In this document: piece by piece, positions 1 through 11,640 of the stretch
Position numbering within the stretch: position 1 is the first letter of the stretch
How the letters are laid out: the number at the start of each line of letters is the position of its first letter
Source: Datisca glomerata
Lineage: Eukaryota; Streptophyta; Magnoliopsida; Cucurbitales; Datiscaceae
Direction of reading: 5' to 3'
Assembly: GCA_003255025.1 (NCBI GenBank)
Contig: QANY01008042.1
Coordinates: 372,001-436,000 of the forward strand
Length of the DNA stretch: 64,000 nucleotides
Position numbers and translations under genes: made by a program
The notes under the pieces: model-generated
The model's database searches: none
Told to the model about the DNA's origin: nothing
What the model saw: only the letters and a program-made list of their open reading frames with translations

Positions 1-599
1 CAAACACATAAACTTAACAATTACTAATCTACAATAAGACAACCTAACAATTAATGTGCAGCCTTAGGGCTGGTCATATTATTTTTAAATTATCTATAAG
101 ACATTCTCATCCTTATTAATTAAAACTTATAATATCTCATATCTTCTCTTTGAATAATAATGTATCGTTTATTTGGTCAAGTCACAATTATCTACTCAAA
201 ACTTAATTGTGACTTTGTGAGTGTAACCCATTATTTCATAATCCCTGACTTAAATTTAAAAATGTCACCTTAGGGTCGGTCAAGTCTAAAGTACATCACT
301 TAGTCCTATCTTCTTAAGAAGTGAACCTTGATATTGATTCAATTCAAAATCTTCCTTAGGGGGGCGAAAACAAAGCCGTCTTAACGCCCTCACCATATCT
401 CATGTTGTTGTACTAATAGTGGAGACCATATGTCACATTGACATGTCAACTTTCTCTCACTCACTATTTTGCAATTAATATATTTTAATTAACTAATCAA
501 TTAATTCCAAATTAATTACTAGTTAAAATAACCCTATGAATGTAAAATTAATTATTAATCCAATCTTATTGGTCTAAGTCCATTTAACATTCTATTAAT

Positions 600-772
600 T
601 ATCCCTTTGATGCTTCGCGAAAAAATATTTTATCAAACCTGGGTCAAATTCAATCAATTAATTAATTTTAATTAAAAAAATAAAATCAATAACTAATTAT
701 AAAATTACATTAATTTTCAAAATTAAAAGATAAAATATAGAATTAGGGTTTTCGCGAAGCATCAAAGGGATA
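600..772. repeat. 24-bp perfect inverted repeat, 125-base loop
   Basis: Bases 600-623 and 749-772 are exact reverse complements (arm begins TATCCCTTTGATGCTTCGCG). The loop is Copia leader sequence that has a counterpart near 42540, but the arms have no clear counterpart there. The GC-containing arms stand out in an AT-rich leader. It could be a hairpin in the leader, or the terminal repeats of a very small insertion or a copied segment. Confidence 0.7.
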
Positions 773-1242
773 GGATAACACGATATCGGGGTATCTACGA
801 ATCATACCCTGGCAATTGCAGGGATTGCCGCCACCGCCAGTAGCGAGACACTCCTACTGCCTCCGTCAGTTGCCCGACCACTGGCTGCGGGGGCAATGGG
901 ACAGTCCCGTTGCCGCCGCCGGAGGTGGAGTTCTGTTGCGGAAATCCTTATTCGCTTTTCCTCTGCATCCGTCTCGTGCGTTCTTCATCTTCTCGCGTAC
1001 AAAATTTTTGCAAAATAATATTCAAAATAAAATTACAAAAATTCTTATGTCCCAAATGGCTTACAAAAGATCTAAAGAAAATAAGAATAAAACCTAAACC
1101 CAAAAGTCACCATACAATTAACAATTCATCATTAACAAACATTTAAAAAACATAACCATCTATTCATTCATACATATCAAAATATATATTGAATAATGCA
1201 AGAAAACTCACACGACATTTAATGTATACCTATATAAAGACC

Positions 1243-1254
1243 GTTATGATACCA
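1243..1254 (-). other. Degenerate retrotransposon primer-binding site
   Basis: On the minus strand this reads TGGTATCATAAC, next to the LTR end at 1257. The start matches TGGTATCAGAGC, the complement of the 3' end of plant initiator tRNA-Met that primes most Copia elements. The equivalent site of the related copy at 43241-43252 is a perfect match. Confidence 0.55.
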
Positions 1255-1605
1255 ATTGTTGGAAATCGAGACGCGCCGTAGAGGCGGTTTAGTTAAAAAT
1301 TTTAATGATTGAAAAAACAATCGTGACGAATCTATTATATATCTATACATTAAATTAAAGACATTCATAGAAAGTAATAATATCTCTCTAAGTCTATCAA
1401 GCGTCATCGTTATCTTCTAGTAAAACAACGAGCGTAAGATTCCACAAAGAATGTAGACACCAATATCTTCTAAATCAATACTCAAACATACTAGGACGTG
1501 TGTGGGCATGTAGAATAAAACAAAAACGCTTTTCTGTCTCTATATGTGCTCAACACATGAGATCTAGAGATTTAGAGAATGACATTTGAGACAGAACTCT
1601 AAGAG

Positions 1606-2355
1606 CTTGTTTGGTAGACCGCACTATATAGTACTAAAGATATGACAATATCCCGATGTTCGGCAAAAAATGAGACTCGTACTAACTAATACAATGAGAC
1701 TCTTTGGGCTCGTTTGACAGTCAGGCTAGTACTATACTAAATCTGTCAGACATTATTGTACTGTACTATACTGGATTAAATAATATTGTCCAGTGTTTGG
1801 TGTTGTATTAGATAAAAAGCTATATAACTTGTACAACATTTGATACATCATAGTACTAAATTATTGTAAAATTGTTTGTCATAATTTGATTAACACAAGT
1901 CTGTTTAGAACTCATTAACATATTATTTAACATTTTTAACTATAAAATAAACATTCATTTAGCCAATCAATAATAATAATGGTCGATAAGATCTACACTT
2001 GTATGGAAGATAACTTAGATAATAACTGCAATTGTTCATGTACACTTGTCTTTTGACAAATTTTAAGCAATTGGAAACAAATGATTTTGATGTATCTTAC
2101 TGCCTGTTAAGATTTCTATCATGGAATGATCATTCCCATTTAAGTATCAATGCTCTCTCTCGCTACAAATTATAGAAATGTGAAGTTGTTTCAAAAAAAC
2201 TCATCTCGTTACTAGCAGGCTTTAGGCAGAAGCTCACTGGAAACCAGTAGTATGTTTATAGAATAGGTAGTATTACAACTTGAAAACATCATTTCTGTGA
2301 TGGATAAACATGATATATTTACACAGAACAAGGCGGTAACTTCTATGAAATCATA
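1606..2355. other. Intergenic; possible hAT/MITE ends
   Basis: No coding signal. Two motifs of the form 'gcttgtttggtagac' (about 1609) and 'ggctcgtttgacagtc' (about 1708) resemble termini of plant hAT-type MITEs, and the stretch between and after them repeats 'actatac'/'gtactata' words. I could not find a matching opposite end or a target duplication, so this is only a hint. Confidence 0.25.
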
Positions 2356-2359
2356 ATCC

Positions 2360-2424
2360 CTAAGTTGGGTCATCTTCTTCTACTTCAAAGTTCAATCCTT
2401 CAATCCTTATCCGACCAGCGTTAA
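2360..2424 (-). CDS. Possible last coding exon of unknown gene
   Basis: On the minus strand a TGCAG acceptor is followed by an open stretch ending NFEVEEDDPT and a TAG stop. The acidic, charged C-terminus reads like a real protein end (RIRIEGLNFEVEEDDPT). I do not recognise the family and cannot identify a matching upstream exon; the 63-codon ORF at 2699-2890 on the same strand is not convincingly part of it. It may be a captured fragment or chance. Confidence 0.2.
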
Positions 2425-3810
2425 CTGCACATATCAAATCTCTGGTTAGAGATCAGCAGTATATATCAATCTTGACAAAATGATTCTTTATGTAAAAAAT
2501 AGCTACTTGAAACACTACAAGTAACAATCTACTTGAGAGACTGGTGGAATGAATCACAGCTAAACCTCTCATATACAAGTAAACTCAGATATAATGAAAG
2601 TGGTTGTGTAAATAAAGTAATAAAATTGCTTAAAACAAATAAAATAATGCTTGAAGAAATGTTAGTTTCAATGAGAAAGCAAACCTTGAAGAGAAGCATC
2701 AATTGACAAATCTAACATTCAAAACCCATCTCACACATTCCCAGAACTCCCCCATAGATGTAACCTTGCAGTAATGAGATTCATCCCAGCGGGAAAAAGG
2801 AAAAACAGAGGACAAGAAAATTAGAGAAACAATGATCCTAGAATAAGAAATATTGGAGAAAACTATTATCTTTCTGAGAGCAATTTGCAAAGTAGATTCA
2901 TTTTTGCCTGTTTCTACGTGAATTGAAGAACTAAACTACAAATGGATCATCAACAAAAGAGTACCCCATTTTTTAAAACGATGAGCACTTTAGTTACTAA
3001 ACTACAAATGGGTCTCTGGCAAAAAGTAAAGAAATAAAGAGTAGAATAAAAAGAATAAAGGCTTCCAAGGCTTAGAATCTCACAGAAAATCATGATTCTT
3101 GTAGGTCAATTCAAAGACTGGATTGCGATTCTTCCTCTCCTCTCTCTCGCGATTCTTCCTCTCCTCTCTCTCGCGATTCTTCCTCTCCTCTCTCTCGCGA
3201 TTCTTCCTCTCATTTGTTGTCATTCTTGGACTTCAAAGGTAAAATATATGGAAGAAAATGGACCATCGGGTCTACTATATCGAATCCTAGATTACAATAC
3301 TCAAACTACTTAAAACCAAAACCAAAACACAAAGTAGAAATAGAAAAAGAAAAAAGGAAAATCGAATTCCTAAAACTTCATAAACTGAACTACTAAATCG
3401 AACATCCAAAACTAAATACTAAATTCCAAAAACTAAACTACTAGATTGAACGGTGAAAATTGAAATGGATGTCCAAAAATAACATAATCTAAACTACTAA
3501 ATCCCTAATGTTTATTGAGATTTATCTCGTCTTCAGTTTTCAAATACAGTGGAGAGAGGAAGGTTTCAAATCAAAATATACCGTTTTGAGGACTGAGATT
3601 CTCATATACATTGGTTATTCGTGACAGAGATTCGCGTTTTTTGTTTGAAACAGATCTTGAATTAGACAGAACAAACACAAAGGCAAAGCTTGAAATCAGC
3701 TCTAACAAAAACCATGAAATCAACTCTAACAAAAATCCTTGAAATCAACTCTAACAAAATCTCCTCTGTAGATCTAACAAAAACCATATCTAAAGGCAGA
3801 GTTAAAATCA
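2425..3810. other. Intergenic, low complexity, no supported gene
   Basis: Contains the 24-bp minisatellite annotated separately and repeated short words such as 'aaactactaaat' (3380-3510) and 'caactctaacaaaaa' (3700-3790). Neither strand has a sustained coding signal. Confidence 0.5.
3120..3212. repeat. 24-bp CT-rich minisatellite, about 3.7 copies
   Basis: The unit GCGATTCTTCCTCTCCTCTC plus TCTC repeats nearly perfectly, ending in a partial copy. The 24-base length keeps one frame open, giving an 8-residue repeat (LPLLSLAI) in a small plus-strand ORF at 3092-3313. I read that ORF as a by-product of the repeat. Confidence 0.85.
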
Positions 3811-4935
3811 GATTTGTTGTCGAAACGCAGATTTAACAAACACAAAATCGCATCCTATAGTTGTCTTCAGGAGACCCTCGAACTAATTCCAATGCATCTC
3901 CTTAGCCCTCCATGCCTTATGGTAACCTATTTTGACACTGAAATCAAGCCGAACATCTTCAATTATATCTTTTGGCCTATATTTACGACCGACACCCGTG
4001 TATTTGGATCGTATAGAATGATCAATCAATGAATATGTAGCATGATGGGGTTCATGTCTCAAAACTTCAAATGTGCATGTATGTGTATTGATAAACTTTA
4101 CAACTTTGAAGTATGGACAATTTTTCAATTTCATGGATCATACCTCAATTGGCATGTTTTCTCAACACATACAAGTACCAATATTGACTTGCTTGACTTG
4201 AAGATCCTAAACTCAATTTTTTTTCAGATGGCCATCATACGAGCAACTTTAAGCAACTCGGCTTTATCACTGTACAAATCATCTATATTTATTGTGTTTG
4301 CTACAAGCTGATTCAAATAAGCTCATTGCTCGCTGGACCCAGGACGTTGTTCATTCAAATCAGGATGGCAATGGACAAGTGGCCTCAAGTTCACGGCCAG
4401 TATTCAAGTCTGGAGTTGTTATATGGATGCCTCCATTGATGGCTTCATCATGGTCATCTCCACGGTTTGCATCATCATACGCCCCCTGATCCAAATCATC
4501 ATCATCTCCATCAACATCCTCATACTCAAAAATGTTATAATCGTCATGACCAAAAACATCATCATCATGATAGTTCCTTTCAAAATGATCAAAACTCTCA
4601 AAGCGAGGAATGCTTTTATGTAGAGGTTGTCGTGACATTTGTATTTTAGGAACCCAACTTTAATAAAACCCTGTAGTTTTAGGAACCCGAGGTTGTCGTG
4701 ACATTGTGGTTTGAGGAACCGAGTTTTGAGATGGAAAAAATTTAGGCTTGGTACTTATGAATAGTGGGCTTTTAAGTGATTCTAATCCATTCTGCTTAAT
4801 AAAGAACTGTAAATCTCTATCCTTTAAAATTTCAGTAGGAGGGTAAGTGCAGTTAGTAGATATCTCCAATAATTTGGTCTTTTCTCCACTAAAAGACCAT
4901 GTTGTACCATTTTCACCCAATCTCCATCATGGATT
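3810..4935 (-). pseudogene. MULE (MuDR-type) transposase, N-terminal part, broken
   Basis: Minus-strand remnant of a Mutator-like transposase. The first part (about 4934-4360) has the N-terminal PB1-like stretch (ILKDRDLQFFIKQNG) and an acidic Asp-rich linker. After a frameshift or stop-rich gap it continues at 4134-3883 with the MuDR zinc-type domain region: TCTFEVLRHEPHHAT, then RKYRPKDIIEDVRLDF and KIGYHKAWRAKE, which are conserved landmarks of plant MuDR transposases. The 4920-4660 and 4638-4360 parts share a frame, separated by a stop. The conserved sequence fades out just past the KIGYHKAWRAKE block, so the catalytic DDE core and SWIM finger are absent. The element is non-autonomous. 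I found no terminal inverted repeats; the minisatellites at 5020-7735 lie on its upstream side and could be part of the same element. Confidence 0.85.
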
Positions 4936-5019
4936 ATAAAAATTTGAACTTCAGACATATCTGTATATACATCAATGAAGGAAATCAGTACAAGAAGAAT
5001 ACATAATGAAATGGAATAT

Positions 5020-5345
5020 TACACGATGATCATGTAGCCATCGTGTAATGTACACGAGGCTTTCACAGGCATCGTGTAGTGTACACGAGGCCTTCATGAG
5101 CATCGTGTAAGCCTCGTGTACTGTAATAAGCCCTAGAAGATGACTAACGATGCTCGTGTAGTCCTCGATTAGTGTAATAGATGCTACACGATGCTCGTGA
5201 ACTGCTGAAGAAGTTCCTGATACACCATCCGATGATCATGTAGTGTACACGAGGTCTACACGGAGCTCGTGTATCCTTTTGTGTAGTCTACACGATGACT
5301 ACATGAGGCTCGTGTAGTACTCATGTAGACCTCATTTTATACTAC
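5020..5345. repeat. Diverged ACACGATG/CATCGTGTAG minisatellite
   Basis: Dense copies of 'cacgatg', 'catcgtgta' and 'tacacgag' in alternating orientations, with 'gtgtacacgagg' words. Units are irregular (roughly 20-40 bases) and less ordered than the related arrays at 6860-7735. Many positions form short hairpins because each word occurs with its complement. Confidence 0.75.
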
Positions 5346-5375
5346 ATCATCCTTTGTAGTGATCCTGTACAATAA

Positions 5376-5770
5376 ATGAACTTCAAGCAACATTCCAGAA
5401 AGAAGAAAACAAATAAATATTTCCAGAAAACTCATGAAAGTGAAAAACCCATGAAAGAAGGAAGAAGACAAGTAAATATTTCCAGAAAGAAGAAAACAAA
5501 ACCCATACATGTTCCAGAGAGAAGAACTAGCAATCCTTTACTGTTGAAGGAAGAAGGAAAAAGACGAAGAAGGAAGAAGACGAAGAAGAAAATGAAGAGG
5601 AAACAAAGAAGAAAACGAAGAAGAAGTAGAAAAAGTGAAATACAGAGAATGAGAAATGGGATGGGGTGGGCAGAGAGGTTTTGAGTGTTAAATGAGTATA
5701 CCATGACATTTGATTGGACAGCTTGTAAGAAAGGAAATGGAGAAAAAGTGAAAAAGTGAAGGAAAAGTGG
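5376..5770. repeat. Purine-rich low-complexity tract
   Basis: Long plus-strand run of A and G (for example 5540-5645, almost free of pyrimidines) containing a duplicated 'aaatatttccagaaagaag' segment. It produces a Lys/Arg-rich ORF on plus and Phe/Ser-rich ORFs on minus, neither of which looks like a real protein. Such tracts can adopt triplex structure or serve as pyrimidine-rich 5' UTR on the minus strand. Confidence 0.6.
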
Positions 5771-6009
5771 GATATGGGTCAAGGTAAGCAGAAATTAGTG
5801 TTAGGATACATTTCTGCAAAATCGTTAGTGTAGAGATCTACTATAGCAAAAAACCCTTTTTTGCATAACTATAATCCTAGGAAATTGATTTTACAGAGTT
5901 ATTCCCGATCATTAATTCGTGCATGCTTTCACTTTTTCTTTTTATCTTTTCTTTTTCCTCATTGTCCTTCTTACCAAATCTCGGGCCCACACTCTTTTTT
6001 CATATTCCA

Positions 6010-6860
6010 TATTCACTTCTCTCTCCTATTTTTCCCTAGAAACCCATTTTTAATCAGAAATCCATTTTCCCAAAAATCCTCTTCAACATAATCTATAATA
6101 GGAAATCTAAGGGCTTAATCTCTGTGTATTTTACTGGAAAATAATACAATTCACATAAAACAACAACTAAACACAACAAAAATGGTAGAAAAAGACAATA
6201 CGTAGAGAGAGAAACCATAGAGAAAGAATTAGTTTTGTTTATTTTAATGAGTTTTATTAATTTTTGTGGGTTTTGTTAATATTTGCTAATTTTAATAAGT
6301 TTTGTTAATTTTTGTAGGTTTTGTTAATTTTGGTGGATTTTGTTAATTTTGAGAGAGACCATAGAAAGAGAGAGAGAGAAAGAACATTGAGAGAGAGAGA
6401 ACATCGAGAGAGAGAGAGAGAGGCTACACGATGTCAGTGTTTCCATCATGTATTCTCTCTCATATTTTCCCCAAAAACCCATTTTTACCTAGAAACCCAT
6501 TTTCCCAAAAAATCCTCTTCAACATAATCTATAATAGGAAATCTAAGGGCTTAATCTCTGTGTATTTTATTAAAAAATAATAAAATTTTCATAAAACAAC
6601 AACTAAATACAATAAAAATGGTAGAAAAAGACAGTACATAGAGAGAGAAACTATATAGAAAGAATGAGTTTTGTTAGTTTTAATGAGTTTTATTAATTTT
6701 TATTTTTGTTAATATTTGCTAATTTTAATAGATTTTGTTAATTTTTGTAGGTTTTGTTAATTGTGGTATATATTGTTAATTTTGAGAGAGACCGTAAAGA
6801 GAGAGAGAGAGAAAGAACGTTGAGAAAGAGAGATAACATTGAGAGAGAGAGAGACTACAC
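6010..6860. repeat. Tandem duplication, ~435-bp unit
   Basis: The block starting near 6010 (landmark 'aataggaaatctaagggctt' at 6098) recurs about 436 bases later (6534), including the 'gtagaaaaagaca' block, the TTTTGTTAATTTT-rich stretch and a closing GAGA microsatellite (about 6350-6425 and 6783-6855). The two copies are very similar. In the first copy a short ACACGATG word follows the GAGA tract; in the second a full array follows it. Confidence 0.85.
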
Positions 6861-7440
6861 GATGTCAGTGTACCCATCGTGTAGTTTACACGATACCTTG
6901 TACCCATCGTGTAACCATCATGTAGACTGCATGATGCCCATGTTCCCATTTATAAGATAATATTTTTTTAATTTATTATTATTAATTATTGTATCTTGTA
7001 ATAAAAATGAATATTAATATTTAATAAACATAATTAAATATTCAAAACCTACACGATGGGTACACTAATATCGTGTAGCCATCCTGTAGACTACACGATG
7101 TGTACACTGATATCGTGTAACCATCTTGTAGACTACACGATATATACACTGCTACCGTGTAACCATCCTATAGACTACACGATGGGTATACTGGCGTCGT
7201 GTAACCATCCTATAGACTACACGATGGATATATTGGCGTCATGTAGCCATCATGTAGATTACACGATGGGTATACTGACATCGTGTAGCCATCCTATAGA
7301 CTACAAGATGGGTACACGGACATCGTGTAGTCATCTTATAGACTACATAATGGTTACACTGGCATCGTGTTGCCTACACGATGGGTACACTAGTATCGTG
7401 TAGGCATCATGTAGCCTACATTATGCCCCGTGTACCCATA
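6856..7440. repeat. 42-bp palindromic minisatellite array A
   Basis: From about 7050 there are eight to nine head-to-tail 42-base units. Each starts CTACACGATG, continues about GGTACACTGG, then CATCGTGTAG, then CCATCCTGTAGA. The first and third blocks are reverse complements, so each unit can fold as a hairpin. Because 42 is a multiple of 3, plus-strand frames stay open as a 14-residue repeat (of the form GTLISCSHPVDYTM) over 7056-7403. Irregular units precede it at 6856-6945, followed by an AT-rich spacer (6950-7050). Confidence 0.9.
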
Positions 7441-7735
7441 TATAAGATAATATTTTTTTAATTTTTGATTATTAATTATTTTATCTTGTAATAAAAATGA
7501 ATTTTAATATTTAATAAACATAATTAAATATTCAAAACCTACACGCTGTGTACACCAACATCGTGTAGCCATCATATAAACTACACGATGAGTACACTGA
7601 TATCGTGTAACCATCACATAGATTACACTATGAGTATACTGGTATCGTGTAGCAATCCTGTAGCCATCATGTAGACTACACAATGGGTACACTGGCATTG
7701 TATAGCCATCTTGTAAACTACACGATGATATTTTT
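7440..7735. repeat. Second spacer plus palindromic array B
   Basis: The AT-rich spacer at 6951-7055 ('ataagataatatttttttaa' onward) is repeated at 7441-7545, followed by about four to five further 42-base-type units to 7730. The spacer and array therefore form a larger duplicated module of about 490 bases. Confidence 0.85.
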
Positions 7736-8850
7736 TTATTAAAGGTTTGTGTTGAGGGAGAGTTAATAACTTTTTTGAGTTCATAAGTTATGCAATTTGG
7801 TTGTTGATCATTTGACGAAGCTAGTCTCTGCTTCAATTTCTTTCCATATGTGATTTAATGTAATTCCTCCTTGTATTTTTTATCTGATGCTTATTGACTA
7901 TTGTTAGCTAGTTTATTGTTAATTATTTTGTTGTTGAGTTTTATTCTTTTAAATAAAAAGTAAAAATGATTTGAAATGTTAATTTGAATATCAAGTTATT
8001 CATCTATACAATTCTTTCATATAATTGATCTATTTAAACTAATATGTTTCATAATTTTTCACAACTCACTTGTCCTTTTTGGTAAGATTTTGATTAATTC
8101 ATCATTATTATTTGTAATATTCACAATTTTATTTGCTTATAAAGTAAAATTTGTGTGTATATCACTGCTTGAGAATGTGTAACACATCTTATTCTTTTTC
8201 TCGAATATTTAAAATGTTAGATAAAAAATTATTGAGATATCATTATCAATTGGAGATGAACGTTTTTGACATTTCGTAGGAATCTACTATGGATGAGAAA
8301 GCTTTGCGTCATGATAAAAATTAGATGATATGTTCGTGTAATTAAGATAAATTATAACCTTGCTTTTTAAACTAAGCATCTCTTGTTAGGTTTAAATCTT
8401 AAAACAATGAGAAAATATCAAAATAAATGGTGTAGTAATGCCCAATTGTGCTCATTATCTCATCATGAAACACAACAAGAAAATGAAATCTAGATTTTCA
8501 AACTTAAACTAATAGAGTTTTGGAAAAGAATTCAAAGGAGAAATGACCACCTCAATATGCAAAACAAGACGTAACCCTTTATTTATTCATGATTTAACTA
8601 ATTTTTCTAAGTCAACAAAACAAGACAATCTTTTTCTTTAACAGATTATTAAACTTCGACTTTGAAAGTAAATTAGTCAGCTTCTCCTTCTATGAACTTC
8701 CAGTATGAAAATCCAATCTCTTCAACCTCGTCAAATTAAAATCACACCACACTTCTAATACAGAGTTGAAAATCAATGAGCAGCCATAGCCATCATACAC
8801 GAGATTAAAGAGAATATGGCTTGACTACTCAGCAACCGAAATCAGACTGG
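7736..8850. other. AT-rich, no supported gene
   Basis: Nothing coding seen on either strand. It is the likely upstream region of the ankyrin pseudogene that starts at 8853, but I cannot point to a convincing promoter element. Confidence 0.5.
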
Positions 8851-8852
8851 TG

Positions 8853-10930
8853 ATGCCTTTGCCTGATGACCCTTTACATGAAACCAATAGTTGGCCAAGA
8901 AGGCTATATGAGGCAACAAAAACAGGTTACATCGACACTTTAGATCGATTAATACAAGAAGACCTACAAATCCTTGAGAAAGGGGGTCTTTAGCTCTTTT
9001 GATGAAACTCCACTGCACATATCAGTTTCACAAGGCCATCTTGAATCACTGAGTTACTACTTGTTAAGAAGGCCACAGTTTTCTTCAGAATTTGACAAGT
9101 TTCACCGCACACCACTTCACTGGGCAGCTATCAAGGGGCATGCTGAGATTGTAAAAGCCTTGGTGCAGAGGAATTCCGGGGCTTGCTTTGTTTGTGATCA
9201 AAATGGGCTAATTCCTCCCCACTATGCTGTTATTAAAGTACTTATTCATGTCATCAAGGAGTTAGTGGAAGCACAACCAAGGTCTGTTTGGACAAAGCTT
9301 GGTAGTAGTGGAGAAACTGTATTGCACATTTGTGTTAAGTATTACCAATTTGAGGCTCTACAACTGTTAACTGAATTGGTCATTCACGACATGTTTCTCA
9401 ATTCGCTAGATAGCTGCGGCAATACTATTTTGGATTGGTCTCTCTTGCTAAAGCCAATCCCGGTAAGTTTTTACCACTCTAAACTATTGAAAATCTTCTT
9501 GAGTTCATCAATTTTTAATCTACTTTGTAATACTAGAGAATTTATAGCAATTTCTTGCTGCAACTCTAGTTGTAATAGTTTGGATAAAAAAAAAATTACA
9601 AACAATTTACACTTTCTGTCATTTTGATCATTAAAGTTTATTTTTCTCAGTTTAGTCTCTCCTTTGATTTCGGTTAAGCTTTCGCCGAGTCAAGTGACGT
9701 GCATGTATATGTCTGAAATATTCAAAACAACGCATATAATTGATATTTGAATAAACACGGTATGATCACGTGAAACTATAGGACGAAAATCACAGAGAAA
9801 GTAAACATCTAAGGGTATAATTTGTTTTTATCTTAACCTTATCTGTTACCAAATATTGTATGTTTTTACTGTTGCGGACGATACAATATCTACTTTCATT
9901 GAGCAAAGTAAATACAGGAGCAAACTCTGAAAATAAGATAGAAAATTACAGCCCTTGATATCTTATAGAAGACCTTCTAACTTCCAAGAAGAAAACTCTC
10001 ACAGCCATGAATTAATTCAGCAAATTCAGGGCGACCCCACATCCAAATATCCATAGGATTACCAAAGAGAAATGTCATTTATACCACAGTGATCATTAAA
10101 TGATAACGATCAAATATCAAATAAACCAGAGATCAAGTTAAGATGGTGGAACAAATTCAAAAAGCATATGAAATACAACGGTATTTGGCTTGAAAAGGTA
10201 CTATTATCATAATTCATACCATCAAGGAAAAAGTAATTTGGCACGCCACAGTTCACTTGTCATCTTCAAATTGGTTCGAACATTAATTAATTACCATACT
10301 CTTTCGCACTTTGAGTTTTTTCTGATAGGAGTTTCTTTGTAAATAATTTTCTAAAAGAGATCTAAACAATAGTTCATGTCGTTTTGAGAGAACAAAAGAT
10401 GTTTGGTGAGTAAATGTAAAAATTAATTTGTTTTAAAGAATTAAAATATGTTTAGGTGTCATATATACCTTTTAAATAATATAAGATAAATATAGAAAAC
10501 ATGATTGCTATTGAATTATGGTAATTAGGAAATTTTATAGTACTAGTCTCGTATTGTTATCGAGAGATGATACAATATTCTTGAATCATATTATGTGAGA
10601 CTCATGTAAAGTGATCTAATGATGGATCATATCCTGATATCAGTTTGAGACTTGTACACTTGACCCATAATTTAATAATAATAATTATTTCTTAATTAAG
10701 TAGGTACAAGGAACATTGATGTTGGTGGCTTCAGTGATGGCAACAATGAGTTTCCAAGCAGAATAAACCCTCCAGTTGGTGTTCGGCAACAATGAGTTTC
10801 CAAGCAGAATAAACCCTCCAGTTGGTGTTCGGCAACAAGACACTCCTGGTTCTTCTGAACCGCATTCGACATGTCAACGTGTCGAAGGATGTTCGGCTGG
10901 AACCGCAGTCTTTGGCGTATTCTAAATAAT
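8853..10930 (+). pseudogene. Ankyrin-repeat PGG-domain protein, pseudogene
   Basis: Plant membrane protein of the ankyrin-PGG (ITN1/ACD6-like) class by architecture: cytosolic ankyrin repeats, then a membrane PGG domain. Exon 1 is 8853-9462 and ends at a CCG/GTAAGT donor. It opens MPLPDDPLHE and shows ankyrin hallmarks DETPLHISVSQGHLESL, FHRTPLHWAAIKGHAEIVKAL, NGLIPPHYAVIK, GETVLHICVKYYQFEAL and GNTILDWSLLL. Exon 2 starts about 9878 (IQYLLSLSKVNTGAN) with its acceptor AG changed to GG. The pre-PGG exon ends WLEK at 10197, an intron runs 10198-10703, and the last exon resumes VQGTLM. Breaks: a five-G run at about 8985 shifts exon 1 by one base, exon 2 carries stops, and a 46-bp tandem duplication (10741-10786/10787-10832) plus a one-base loss hit the PGG region. 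It could be a recently silenced gene; the exon 1 shift alone could be a sequencing error, the rest could not. Confidence 0.85.
10741..10832. repeat. 46-bp perfect tandem duplication in PGG exon
   Basis: Two exact copies of a segment starting CAACAATGAGTTTCCAAGCA, back to back. The length is not a multiple of three, so it breaks the reading frame in the PGG membrane domain. Confidence 0.95.
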
Positions 10931-11640
10931 CACAATACTCAAAACTTTTTAGCTAATAAATATCACATTCTCATTTGTTCCATCATTGAGTGCGATAAAG
11001 GGAAGTTTCCTCAAATATCCGGAAAATAGGTCATACTCGTGTTTAAGATGAAAAGTATTGTAAATACTTTGATGACTAGAATGTAAATATACCTTTAAAT
11101 GAAAGTAGTTGAAACTCCTCTAGATGTAGGAGTATCTTAATACTCAGTATCTTCTATGGAGTCTTTCTTCTTACGTAGCCCAAAATATCCTCCATCACCT
11201 CCATCTTATTCTTCCATCTCTCAATCTCAATAGACCCTAATAAACAATAACCTGTCTCCTCCTTCTTCCCTTCCCTCCCTCCATGTGATAGCTTTTTAGT
11301 CAATTTGCACTAGTCACATGAAAATGGAGTTCTAAGTCATCACACACATCTTTTGCCGTGTCTGAACCATGGATCCCCAAAAAATTAAACCCAAAGAAAA
11401 ATGACAATGATCAATAATCCATGGAAATATTGAGTTTGGATTTGGGCTTCAACATGTTCCAACGGAAACCATGCATGGTAGAAAATCTCTCTTGAACATG
11501 AGTAAAATCATCAGAGACATGTGTATAAAAAAGGAACCAACTAGTGGAAGCCGTGAAAGCCATCGACGTGACAGAACGGGAAAGGATGAGCGAAAAGACA
11601 AAGGATTTAATCAAGAATCAGCCTAACAGTTATAGCTGAA
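10931..11640. other. No supported gene; may include Tat LTR U3
   Basis: Contains a 67-codon minus ORF (11411-11614) with weak resemblance to a Copia gag stretch (SVTSMAFTAS), too short to call. Part of this could be the U3 section of the LTR that follows, since I could not find that LTR's 5' edge. Confidence 0.35.

Larger units (their letters stand above)
1..1605 (-). mobile_element. Truncated Copia leader plus LTR fragment
   Basis: Blocks of this stretch match 41330-43700 in the same order and orientation: the segment with GCCTTAGGG, the 'ctcattc' segment, the 'aacttgggtcaaa'-type segment, the CACCATACAATTAAC segment, and then the start of the LTR with 'actaggacgtgtgtggg' and 'gatctagagattta'. 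Read on the minus strand it is the U5 end of an LTR (1257 to about 1605), a primer-binding site, and the untranslated leader. No gag or pol is present. The left end runs off the window, and the right end stops inside the LTR where unrelated 'gcttgtttggtagac' sequence begins. The small ORFs at 816-1146 and 1219-1407 are not conserved and are probably chance. Confidence 0.75.

Noticed and set aside
4419..4649. Ile/Met-rich and His-rich ORFs around 4420-4650
   Set aside because: Shadow frames of the Asp-rich linker of the MULE transposase on the minus strand.
5376..5782. Lys/Arg-rich ORF on plus and Phe/Ser-rich ORFs on minus
   Set aside because: Low-complexity purine tract; no domain or motif.
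7056..7403. 115-codon ORF with 14-residue repeats
   Set aside because: Produced by a 42-base non-coding tandem repeat; similar ORFs appear on the other strand because the unit is palindromic.
6950..7735. CRISPR-like array
   Set aside because: Repeats are direct and degenerate with no unique spacers, and the genome is eukaryotic.
11411..11614. Possible Copia gag piece
   Set aside because: Only a few residues resemble gag; too short.
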